Source: an uncultured Alphaproteobacteria bacterium
Lineage (GTDB): Bacteria; Pseudomonadota; Alphaproteobacteria; RF32; CAG-239
Length of the DNA: 35,003 nucleotides
Direction: 5' to 3'
NCBI GenBank assembly: GCA_944392865.1
Contig: CALXYD010000013.1
Location: forward strand, 1-35,003
Shown here: piece after piece, positions 9,801-15,891 of the stretch
Position numbering within the stretch: position 1 is the first letter of the stretch
How the letters are laid out: each line of letters starts with the position of its first letter
Notes under the pieces: model-generated
Seen by the model: the letters and a program-made list of their open reading frames with translations, nothing else
The model's database searches: none
What the model was told of the DNA's origin: nothing
Translations under genes and position numbers: made by a program

Positions 9801-9941
9801 ACGGCGATTGCCGAATATGCCGACTATATCAAAGAGCAGGTTCTGGCGCTGGAGATTGCGGAAAACGGCAATTTAACCGAACCGACGGTTGATGAACTCG
9901 GCGGTGCGGAAGTCCGCTTTGATGTGGTTAAAGCCGCGTAA
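6825..9941 (+). CDS. ileS: Isoleucine-tRNA ligase, type 2 (archaeal/eukaryal-like)
   Basis: This cytoplasmic class I synthetase charges tRNA-Ile with isoleucine and edits mischarged valine. The HIGH motif appears as HYGH (61-64) after DGPPFANGTP, and the KMSKS loop as KLSKR (604-608). The stretch GWDCHGLPAE follows the active site, as in the longer type 2 enzymes. At 1038 residues it is about 100 longer than E. coli IleS (938) and similar in length to the Rickettsiales and Chlamydia enzymes. The ATG follows a GGGAA sequence by seven bases. The gene is transcribed away from the autotransporter and closed by its own terminator at 9972, so it is probably a single-gene unit. From family knowledge, type 2 enzymes are generally insensitive to mupirocin; this was not tested here. 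Confidence 0.96.
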   Translation: MREKTKYYPELNAKINFPEMEKNILRFWEDDKTFEKSVHNRDGAAEFVFYDGPPFANGTPHYGHIMVSYVKDAVARFQTMNGKKVERRLGWDCHGLPAEMSAEKQLGVSGRKQIEAYGVEKFNNFCRTDVLKYSGIWVDMFKRIGRWVDFNHDYKTMNLPFMESVIHNFKELYDKGLVYEDYRVLPYSWAAETPLSNFEVNLGYQEKTDNAITVMFTLETGQKILVWTTTPWTLPSNLMLAVGKDIDYAVMNENGQDYIIAEARLGSYKKQLEHAVLVKKIKGAELLGLGYEPMFPYFRHFKDKGAFKVLSGEFVSTEDGTGVVHIAPGFGQDDFEVCRAYDENFPVACPVDEAGKFTAEVSDYAGMQVFEINEPIMQWLKTNGLLVKKEQYTHTYPFCWRTDTPLIYKAMSSWFVKVTDFRDDMVKNNQQINWIPGHIKDGRFGKWLEGARDWSISRNRFWGTPIPVWKSDNPQFPRIDVFGSIAELKEKTGVEVTDLHKPYIDEVVYPNPDDPSGKTMMRRVSDVFDCWFESGSMPYAQIHYPFDNKEWFEKHFPADFIVEAIDQTRGWFYTLTVLSTALFNKPAFKNCICTGLLMAEGGQKLSKRLKNYPDPNDILETIGSDALRWFLISSPVLKGGNVAVDKEGKEIAKAARKALIPFWNAYYFFTLYANAEGIKAQEISHSSDVLDSYILAKLKVLAATVRQEMETYEIARACAAIEDFLEILNNWYIRRSRARFWDGSDLSSFNTLYTVLVNIAKIAAPLMPFMCEFVYKGLTGGESVHLQDVPDLSAIAGNDKLITQMDMVRAISSVAKAIREEHKLRNRLPLRTMTIAGDNASSLQEFVEVLKDEVNVKQVVLKTDINDVAGRFLYLKTPLIGKRLGAYMKDIMAKSKTNEWRQNDDGTLSIAGQTLFAEEYELRLVIKEGMSGQALPDNTAVVILDTEVDADLEKEGIARDFVRMIQALRKSKDFDISDRIKLAYTSDNATVKTAIAEYADYIKEQVLALEIAENGNLTEPTVDELGGAEVRFDVVKAA

Positions 9942-9971
9942 GCGGTCTGGAAAAATACAGAAAGCAATCAG

Positions 9972-9994
9972 GGGAGCCGCACGGCTCCCTTTTG
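9972..9994 (+). terminator. Rho-independent terminator of ileS
   Basis: GGGAGCC (9972-9978) pairs with GGCTCCC (9983-9989) around the tetraloop GCAC and is followed by TTTT. It starts 31 bases after the ileS stop codon. Confidence 0.8.
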
Positions 9995-10031
9995 CTTGGG
10001 TATTCAGGTTTCTCGTTAGCTGCCTTTTTTA

Positions 10032-11282
10032 CTAGCGTTCCTTTTGTTTTTCGGCGATTACCGATTGATAAATATTGTTTATCCGCTGTTCTCGTTGTTT
10101 GGGCGCCAAAAATTCTTTTATAGACCGGGAGGCGGTATAATTTTCCGGTATATCAAAAGCTATTCGGCCACGCGTTTCGCGGATATTCATTGCCTGCAAC
10201 ATTTCAGGCGACATCCCCTCAAAAGCTTTCTCCACAACGGATTTATTCAAATGCGGCGTTATACGATATTCCAAAGTAACCGAATCGCCGTTATGTTTAG
10301 CATGATGTATCATACCTAATTTTTGTTTTGCATATTTATATATAGCCAGACTGTTACGTTCGCTGTATTGTTTGGTTTCCGCCCGATATGTATGCTCAAC
10401 AACCGTGCTTAACAAAGAGGCGTGTTTTTCTTTCGGCTGGTACTTATAGCCGCTGAATACGTTATGTTTAAATCTTTTCTGTTGTTCATCCGGTAAATCT
10501 GATATATCAAGCTTTGGAGTGCTGGGGCAATAATAATGACCACTTTTATCCAACAACTCATAAAAATTACGGTTTATCCCTTGCGGCAGGATTCCTTCTC
10601 TTTGCAAACTCCAACTCCATATTGATTTACATTGATCATAATAATGCGTTCCTTCGTGCACCATAGTACATAAGCTGTCATCATACTCCTCATCATTTAT
10701 TCTTATTCTCTTGTATGTTGTTCCACCTAAACCTGACATTTTTTCTATATCTACCGGTGCCAGACAAGCCTCAAAAACTTTGCAATCCGGCAAGGTATAA
10801 GCATGTTCCAACATAATACTGTTGACGTCCTGACACATTTGCCGGCGAGCCCCCATTTCAACAGCGATGGCCGCACAGTCAATATCGCCCAATTCTGCCA
10901 AATGTTTGCCGATAACGCGCCCTTTTTTAATGATTGCCGAATATATTTCCGGTTCAAAACGATAATTTTGATACAACTTGGCGAACTGTTCCTGACATTG
11001 ATTGGTAAAATAGTTGCGGCAGACCTGATTGTTTGATATGTCCTTTTCTTTTTCATCAAAAACCTGCGGGGTAATTTTCTTTTCCTGCAGTTGTTTTTGG
11101 TAATCCTGCAACATTACGGTTTTAAATTCTTTGCCGGTTACATATTTTTCTATTGCATCAAAAATTTTTAGCCAATCTTTCGTGTGCCAAGAACGAATAT
11201 CCTGTCCGTTTAACTTTTTCACCCATTGTTTAAAATTATCTATTCCGTTAATAATCGGAATTTCCAAGACTTTTTCAGACAT
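10032..11282 (-). CDS. Unrecognised HEXXH protein (putative zinc metallopeptidase)
   Basis: This 416-residue protein matches no family I can name. The clearest feature is HEGTH at 209-213, inside MVHEGTHYYD, a good zincin HEXXH motif. Glu296 in VVEHTYRAE, about 85 residues later in a probable helix, could be the third zinc ligand as in gluzincins; this is inference. No signal peptide or membrane segment is visible, so the protein is probably cytoplasmic or exported by a route without a signal peptide. The ATG has a very strong ribosome binding site (AAGGAGG), and a promoter with a dyad lies just upstream. It lies convergent with ileS and downstream of ruvX on the same strand, but with its own promoter. 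It could be a protease, a toxin-like effector, or an inactive relative. Confidence 0.75.
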   Translation of the reverse strand: MSEKVLEIPIINGIDNFKQWVKKLNGQDIRSWHTKDWLKIFDAIEKYVTGKEFKTVMLQDYQKQLQEKKITPQVFDEKEKDISNNQVCRNYFTNQCQEQFAKLYQNYRFEPEIYSAIIKKGRVIGKHLAELGDIDCAAIAVEMGARRQMCQDVNSIMLEHAYTLPDCKVFEACLAPVDIEKMSGLGGTTYKRIRINDEEYDDSLCTMVHEGTHYYDQCKSIWSWSLQREGILPQGINRNFYELLDKSGHYYCPSTPKLDISDLPDEQQKRFKHNVFSGYKYQPKEKHASLLSTVVEHTYRAETKQYSERNSLAIYKYAKQKLGMIHHAKHNGDSVTLEYRITPHLNKSVVEKAFEGMSPEMLQAMNIRETRGRIAFDIPENYTASRSIKEFLAPKQREQRINNIYQSVIAEKQKER

Positions 11283-11296
11283 TATTTGTCTCCTCC

Positions 11297-11343
11297 TTGT
11301 GGTATAACATTAGGATAATACCACAAAATCGCAGAGTAGACAA
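11297..11343 (-). promoter_or_regulatory. Promoter with operator-like dyad for the HEXXH gene
   Basis: On the minus strand TTGTCT (-35, 11338-11343) and TATTAT (-10, 11315-11320, five of six consensus bases) are spaced by exactly 17 bases. A perfect 9-bp inverted repeat, TTGTGGTAT and ATACCACAA (11297-11305 and 11318-11326), covers the -10 element and the expected start of transcription. It stops next to the AAGGAGG ribosome binding site. This layout suits a repressor site. In the transcript, only the downstream half would normally be present. Confidence 0.6.
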
Positions 11344-11370
11344 GCAAAAAAACAGGCGCCTTTCAGGGTT

Positions 11371-11829
11371 TTAAGCATATTTTAAGGCATCAAGAGCACC
11401 TTGCAGGATATATGAGGCGGCGGCAGCATCCAAAACTTTAGCGCGTTTTTTGCGGGAAAGGTCAACCTCTTTGATTAAAAAATGCTCCATTGCCGAAGAG
11501 GACAGCCGCTCATCCCACAACAATAACGGCAAGTTACACGCTTCTATGAGTTTATCGGCAAATTTGCGCACCTCTGCGGCGATTTCCCCCTCTTCGCCGT
11601 TCATTTGTAACGGCAAGCCCATTACAATACCGCCGATTTCCTTTTCGGCAATGATATTTTTCAACTCCGCCAAATCGTCTTTTATCGCTCGGCGGTATAA
11701 AATTTTATACGGCGTGGCAACCGTGCATAATAAATCCGATACGGCAAGACCCATTTTTTTTGAGCCATAATCTATTCCCAACAACGCTTTGCGAGCGGTA
11801 AGGCCGACTTTAAATTCTTTAATATCCAT
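11371..11829 (-). CDS. ruvX: RuvX/YqgF-family nuclease (putative pre-16S rRNA nuclease / Holliday junction resolvase)
   Basis: This 152-residue cytoplasmic protein has an RNase H-like fold. Family hallmarks are GIDYGSKKMGLAVSD near the N-terminus (first catalytic Asp), GLPLQMNG in the middle, WDERLSS (catalytic Glu region) and DAAAASYIL near the C-terminus (last catalytic Asp). The usual length is 130-160 residues. The family trims the 5' end of 16S rRNA in E. coli (YqgF) and has also been described as a Holliday junction resolvase. The ATG at 11829 is preferred over an in-frame GTG at 11859 because AAGGAG lies seven bases before it, whereas the longer form would translate the ribosome binding site. 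The gene diverges from the mltB-type gene. Confidence 0.93.
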   Translation of the reverse strand: MDIKEFKVGLTARKALLGIDYGSKKMGLAVSDLLCTVATPYKILYRRAIKDDLAELKNIIAEKEIGGIVMGLPLQMNGEEGEIAAEVRKFADKLIEACNLPLLLWDERLSSSAMEHFLIKEVDLSRKKRAKVLDAAAASYILQGALDALKYA

Positions 11830-11945
11830 TCGTTCTCCTTTTTTATTTTTATTTAACACAAAAATTTTTTGATGTAAACAGTTGAATGTTAGGAGAAAAT
11901 AAAGATATAGCGTTTTAGGATAAATTTAACAAACAGGAACGGCTT

Positions 11946-13223
11946 ATGTGGAAAAAAGTTTTACTCATTGTCATCGGTATCGGGCTTATGTGCGGTTCAG
12001 CGCAAGCTGCCATTAAAAGCGTTGATGAGCAACGGCAGGAGTGGGACGAATGGCTGGAGCAGTTAAAAACGGAAATGATTGAAAAAGGCATTTCCGAACA
12101 GACCATCAAAGAAGCTTATAAAGACGACTATTTTCATGAAATCAGAGAAGTTGAGCAACAGGATAAAAAACAAGCGGAGTTTATCCTGACTTCGGACAAG
12201 TATATCAACCGGCTGATAAACAAAGGCAAAGTGCAAAAGGCGCGGGAAGAATATAAGGCTCTTAAGCCAAAGTATCAGAAAATCAGCGATGAATACGGCG
12301 TGCCGCTGAATTATCTGATTGCTTTTTGGGGAATTGAAACACATTTCGGATACAACAAAGGGAAATATCATCTTATTGACGGGCTGACAAACCTTAGCTA
12401 TAAAAACCGGCGCTCGGCTTTTTTTAAACAGGAGCTTTATAATGTTTTGCGAATTATGGACGACAACGGGCTCAGCGGCGACAAGATGATGGGCTCCTGG
12501 GCCGGGGCGATGGGACATTTTCAATTTATGCCCTCCACATATAACGCATACGCGGTTGACTATGACAAAGACGGCGTGGCGGACATCTGGGACAGCTTTG
12601 ACGATGCAATTGCTTCGGCGGCAAACTATCTTTCCCAACTGGGATGGAAGGCAGATGAGCCATGGGGACAGGAAGTCAAACTGCCGTGGAATTTTGATTA
12701 CCGTCTGGCCGGGGCAAAAAAGTTCAAAACCGTTAAACAATGGAAAAATATCGGGATTGTCAGTGCTAACGGGCGCGGCATAAAGCTTCCCGACAATGCC
12801 GCCGGCGCTATTATTCTGCCGGACGGGCGGCGGGGGCGCGCTTATCTTGTTTTAAGCAATTTCCGACGGATTATAATTTGGAATCGTTCAACCAACTATG
12901 CGCTCGCTATTGTGCGACTGGCGGATTATATCGGCAACACGCAGAAATTTGTTCCGCTTAAGGAGAACCCTTCATATAAGCTGACTGATGAAGATATTTT
13001 ACAGGTGCAGCAATTCGCCAACCGAATCCTCAGAGCGAATCTAAAAGAAGACGGACGAATGGGGAGCAAGACGGCGGCGGCGGTCAAGCAGTTGCAAAAG
13101 AAGTGGAAATTGCCGCAGGATGGTATGCCGGATTATCTTCTGCTCAGCAAAATCCGCCGTTATAAATCGCGTATAGACTTTATGGCACCGCCACAGCCAA
13201 AGAAACCGGCAAAACAGCGTTAA
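11946..13223 (+). CDS. MltB-family lytic murein transglycosylase with peptidoglycan-binding domain
   Basis: This is a periplasmic enzyme that cleaves the MurNAc-GlcNAc bond with formation of 1,6-anhydro-MurNAc. The 425 residues comprise a signal peptide (1-21, cleavage after AQA), an SLT_2 catalytic domain with Glu131 in FWGIETHFG as the catalytic acid, the motif GSWAGAMGHFQFMPSTY, a calcium-loop-like DYDKDGVADIWDS, and a C-terminal PG_binding_1 domain (about 350-405). The Cys before the cleavage site is not in a lipobox, so this looks soluble rather than a lipoprotein like E. coli MltB. The domain order matches the common alphaproteobacterial form. AGGAA precedes the ATG. It ends one base from the convergent deoA. 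Confidence 0.93.
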   Translation: MWKKVLLIVIGIGLMCGSAQAAIKSVDEQRQEWDEWLEQLKTEMIEKGISEQTIKEAYKDDYFHEIREVEQQDKKQAEFILTSDKYINRLINKGKVQKAREEYKALKPKYQKISDEYGVPLNYLIAFWGIETHFGYNKGKYHLIDGLTNLSYKNRRSAFFKQELYNVLRIMDDNGLSGDKMMGSWAGAMGHFQFMPSTYNAYAVDYDKDGVADIWDSFDDAIASAANYLSQLGWKADEPWGQEVKLPWNFDYRLAGAKKFKTVKQWKNIGIVSANGRGIKLPDNAAGAIILPDGRRGRAYLVLSNFRRIIIWNRSTNYALAIVRLADYIGNTQKFVPLKENPSYKLTDEDILQVQQFANRILRANLKEDGRMGSKTAAAVKQLQKKWKLPQDGMPDYLLLSKIRRYKSRIDFMAPPQPKKPAKQR

Positions 13224-13224
13224 T

Positions 13225-14538
13225 TTATACAATTTTCTGCAAAATAACCGGCGTTTGTTCCGGTTTTGTATCCGACAAGCTTACAGCCTGTTTTAGTAGA
13301 GCGGCGACTTCCGGCAGCGCGTCCTTATCTTCGGTGTGAATAAAGCACAGAGGCGTTTGCGAATCAACTTTATCCCCGATTTGGCAAAATGAGGTAAATC
13401 CGGTTGTGTGGTTGACGTTTTGCTCCGGACGTGTGCGCCCGCCGCCCAGCATAATCACACCCAAACCGACCTTTCTTGTATCTATCCCGGCTATGTAGCC
13501 TGTTTCAGCGGCAAAAACGGGCTCAACATAAGGCGCTTTGCGGCGCTTATCGGCAAAAGCTTCGGCAATGGACATATCCGCGCCAAGTTCGGCGGCCATT
13601 TGCATAAAACGTTCGTATGCGGCGCCGGTGGCGATGCTTTGGCGCAACATTTTTTCTGCCGCTTCGGCACTTTGGGCAATACCGCAATTCAACAGCAGTT
13701 CCGTGCATAGCGCCATTGTTACTTTGTCCAGGCGCGCGTCCGGCTTTTCCCCGCGCAGATAGGACAGAGCTTCTTCAACTTCCAGTGCATTACCGACGGT
13801 TGTTCCCAGAACACTGTCCATATCCGTCAGCAGAGCCGATGTCTTTGTTCCGGCACCGTTGGCCACATCAACAATTGACCGCGCCAATGCCGTCGCACGC
13901 TCCCGGTTTTCCATAAAAGCGCCGTTGCCGCATTTGATATCCATCACGAGATATTGCAGTCCTGCCGCCAGTTTTTTGGCGAGAATGGACGAGGTTATCA
14001 ACGGAATTGATTCAACCGTGGCGCAAACATCGCGGATAGCATATAATTTTTTATCCGCCGGCGCCAAATCCGCCGTTTGCCCGATGATCGCACAACCGGT
14101 TTTCTTTACCGTTTCCTTAAATTTTTCAATATCAACCGATGTTTTATAACCGGTCAGAGAATCGAGCTTATCCAACGTGCCGCCGGTGTGCCCGAGCCCG
14201 CGTCCGGCTATCATCGGGACATACGCCCCGCAAGCCGCCAACATCGGCGCCAACATTAAGCTGACTTTATCCCCTACGCCACCGGTTGAATGCTTGTCCA
14301 CCACAGGTTTATCCGCCAGTTCCGGCCACGCGAGCCGCGCGCCGGAATCCCGCATGGACAGCGTTAAAGCCAGCGTTTCTTCCTTGCTTAATCCGTTTAA
14401 GAACACGGCCATCGTGAATGAGGCAGCCTGCACATCGGCAACTTCGCCAGAGCATAGCCCGTTAATAAAAAATTTAATTTCTTCGGCAGTTAGCCGTTCT
14501 TTATTTCTGATTTTGCGTATAATTTCCTGCGGCAGCAT
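13225..14538 (-). CDS. deoA: Thymidine phosphorylase
   Basis: This cytoplasmic enzyme converts thymidine (or deoxyuridine) and phosphate to the free base and 2-deoxyribose-1-phosphate. The phosphate-binding motif DKHSTGGVGDK starts at 81, and the pyrimidine phosphorylase signature GRGLGHTGGTLDKL begins at 112. The length of 437 is close to E. coli DeoA (440). The signature ends in Asp rather than the usual Glu (LDKLD), a mild deviation. It is the last gene of the cdd-punA-deoA operon. Its ATG lies three bases after the punA stop, and its ribosome binding site (GGAG) is inside the end of punA, suggesting translational coupling. It could be a broader pyrimidine phosphorylase (Pdp), but the DeoA reading is more likely. 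Confidence 0.94.
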   Translation of the reverse strand: MLPQEIIRKIRNKERLTAEEIKFFINGLCSGEVADVQAASFTMAVFLNGLSKEETLALTLSMRDSGARLAWPELADKPVVDKHSTGGVGDKVSLMLAPMLAACGAYVPMIAGRGLGHTGGTLDKLDSLTGYKTSVDIEKFKETVKKTGCAIIGQTADLAPADKKLYAIRDVCATVESIPLITSSILAKKLAAGLQYLVMDIKCGNGAFMENRERATALARSIVDVANGAGTKTSALLTDMDSVLGTTVGNALEVEEALSYLRGEKPDARLDKVTMALCTELLLNCGIAQSAEAAEKMLRQSIATGAAYERFMQMAAELGADMSIAEAFADKRRKAPYVEPVFAAETGYIAGIDTRKVGLGVIMLGGGRTRPEQNVNHTTGFTSFCQIGDKVDSQTPLCFIHTEDKDALPEVAALLKQAVSLSDTKPEQTPVILQKIV

Positions 14539-14541
14539 ATT

Positions 14542-15351
14542 TCACTCCGTTTCTATAATAAAACTTTTAACCAAGCCGGTCAAATATGCGGCGGCTTTTT
14601 CCGCATTTTCCAAGGTTTCCCGATGTGACGGAGGGATATCCACCAAACCGGCGGCATAGTTTGTGATGACGGACAGTCCCAGCACTTCCAGTCCGCAATG
14701 CACGGCGGCGATTACCTCAGGGACGGTAGACATTCCGACAGCATCTGCGCCCAGCATTGCAAAAACCCTGACTTCTGCCGGCGTTTCAAAATTCGGTCCC
14801 AATACCATCATATACGTTCCTTCCGCCAGCGTAACCCCCTGCTTTGCGGCGATTTCTTTTATTTTTTGCCGAAGCTCCGGCGTATAAGCCGCATTCATCG
14901 CCGGAAAACGTACGCCATACCGCTCATCATTTGCACCAACCAACGGATTTTGGCCGCTGAAATTTATATGGTCGCGGATTAACATCAATGTTCCCGGCGC
15001 AAAATCTTTACGCAACGAACCGGCCGCGTTGGTAACAATCAGGCGTTTGACGCCTAACTCTTTGAGAATATGGATAATATCCGCGATAACCGATGGCTTA
15101 TGCCCTTCGTAAAGATGAAAACGCCCGTTTAAGCAAAGAACTTCCTTATTTTGCACGTAACCGTGCAATAATTGCCCCTTATGCCCGGAAACGGTGGTTT
15201 GAGGAAAACCCGGTATATCCTTATAGTTTAATGCGCGAACATCGGACATTTCCGCCGCAAATCCGCCTAAACCCGAACCTAAAACAACGGCGGTTTCAGG
15301 ATTATGCAACGGCAAATTCCGCTTTATATATTCAACCGCTTTCTGCAACAT
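14542..15351 (-). CDS. punA: Purine-nucleoside phosphorylase (trimeric PNP family)
   Basis: It phosphorolyses inosine, guanosine and their deoxy forms to base and (deoxy)ribose-1-phosphate. The 269 residues carry the motifs of the low-molecular-mass trimeric family: VLGSGLGG (phosphate binding), NAAGSL, GPNFETPAEV (purine-site Glu), GADAVGMSTVPEV and VITNYAAG (base-recognition Asn). It is the middle gene of the operon: the cdd stop lies one base upstream of its ATG, and AGGAG sits inside the 3' end of cdd. With its neighbours it gives the cell salvage of both purine and pyrimidine nucleosides. The hexameric DeoD family is excluded by these motifs. Confidence 0.94.
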   Translation of the reverse strand: MLQKAVEYIKRNLPLHNPETAVVLGSGLGGFAAEMSDVRALNYKDIPGFPQTTVSGHKGQLLHGYVQNKEVLCLNGRFHLYEGHKPSVIADIIHILKELGVKRLIVTNAAGSLRKDFAPGTLMLIRDHINFSGQNPLVGANDERYGVRFPAMNAAYTPELRQKIKEIAAKQGVTLAEGTYMMVLGPNFETPAEVRVFAMLGADAVGMSTVPEVIAAVHCGLEVLGLSVITNYAAGLVDIPPSHRETLENAEKAAAYLTGLVKSFIIETE

Positions 15352-15352
15352 T

Positions 15353-15772
15353 TTATTTCTCCTTTTTAAAAGCCGCTTTAAATCCCTGCGGCAATAATTC
15401 CCGCAAGTGATATTCCTCTTTTATCCCGCCAATATCCGCCAGATAAACCGGCGTATCTTTATCGGCGAATTCGGCTATCCGTTGCAGGCAAGCGCCGCAG
15501 GGACGCACCAATTCTTCTCCCGAAGTTTTTTCTCCCGCGGCAACTACAAGCAAAGCAACTATTTTCCGTTCTCCGGCGGCAATCATCGCCGCTATGGCGC
15601 CGGCCTCGGCACACGTTCCACAGGGAAACGACACATTTTCCACATTGCAAGACGCATAAATATTGCCGCTTTCGGATAATACGGCAGCGCCGACTTTATA
15701 GCCGGAATACGGCGCATACGCGTTTTTTTGCGCGGCAACTGCTTTTTCCAATAAACCTTTTTTGATTTCCAT
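15353..15772 (-). CDS. cdd: Cytidine deaminase
   Basis: This is a homotetrameric-type cytidine/deoxycytidine deaminase of 139 residues, producing uridine or deoxyuridine. Zinc ligands are Cys54 in CAE and Cys92 and Cys95 in PCGAC; Glu56 is the catalytic acid. The N-terminal AYAPYSGYKVGAA is a strong family signature. It is first in cdd-punA-deoA. Its deoxyuridine product feeds DeoA, so the operon is a coherent salvage route to free bases and sugar phosphate. The ATG is preceded by GAGGAAAGG. The divergent region upstream holds a perfect 13-bp inverted repeat that may take part in control. Confidence 0.95.
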   Translation of the reverse strand: MEIKKGLLEKAVAAQKNAYAPYSGYKVGAAVLSESGNIYASCNVENVSFPCGTCAEAGAIAAMIAAGERKIVALLVVAAGEKTSGEELVRPCGACLQRIAEFADKDTPVYLADIGGIKEEYHLRELLPQGFKAAFKKEK

Positions 15773-15792
15773 TTCCCTTTCCTCTGATATTT

Positions 15793-15838
15793 TTACAAAA
15801 AATTATGCGCTTATTATCGTTTCGTTAATTTTTTGTAA
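15793..15838. promoter_or_regulatory. Perfect 13-bp inverted repeat in a divergent promoter region
   Basis: TTACAAAAAATTA (15793-15805) and its exact reverse complement TAATTTTTTGTAA (15826-15838) flank 20 bases. Half-site centres are 33 bp apart, about three helical turns. The pair lies between the start of cdd (minus) and the AsmA gene (plus), so it could be a shared operator. The sequence is AT-rich, but a 13-bp exact match containing two C/G positions is unlikely to be chance. Confidence 0.5.
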
Positions 15839-15891
15839 TATACAATGATAAAAAAATTTAGCAAAGCTTATTTTTTATTTAGGAGAAAATC

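Noticed and set aside
11348..11370. Possible terminator after ruvX on the minus strand, with a GGCGCC palindrome and seven Ts
   Set aside because: The palindrome has no loop and the other pairings are only three or four base pairs; too weak to annotate.
12063..12740. A 225-codon open frame on the minus strand opposite the mltB-type gene
   Set aside because: The opposite strand encodes a clear transglycosylase with a catalytic motif; the antisense frame shows no family features.
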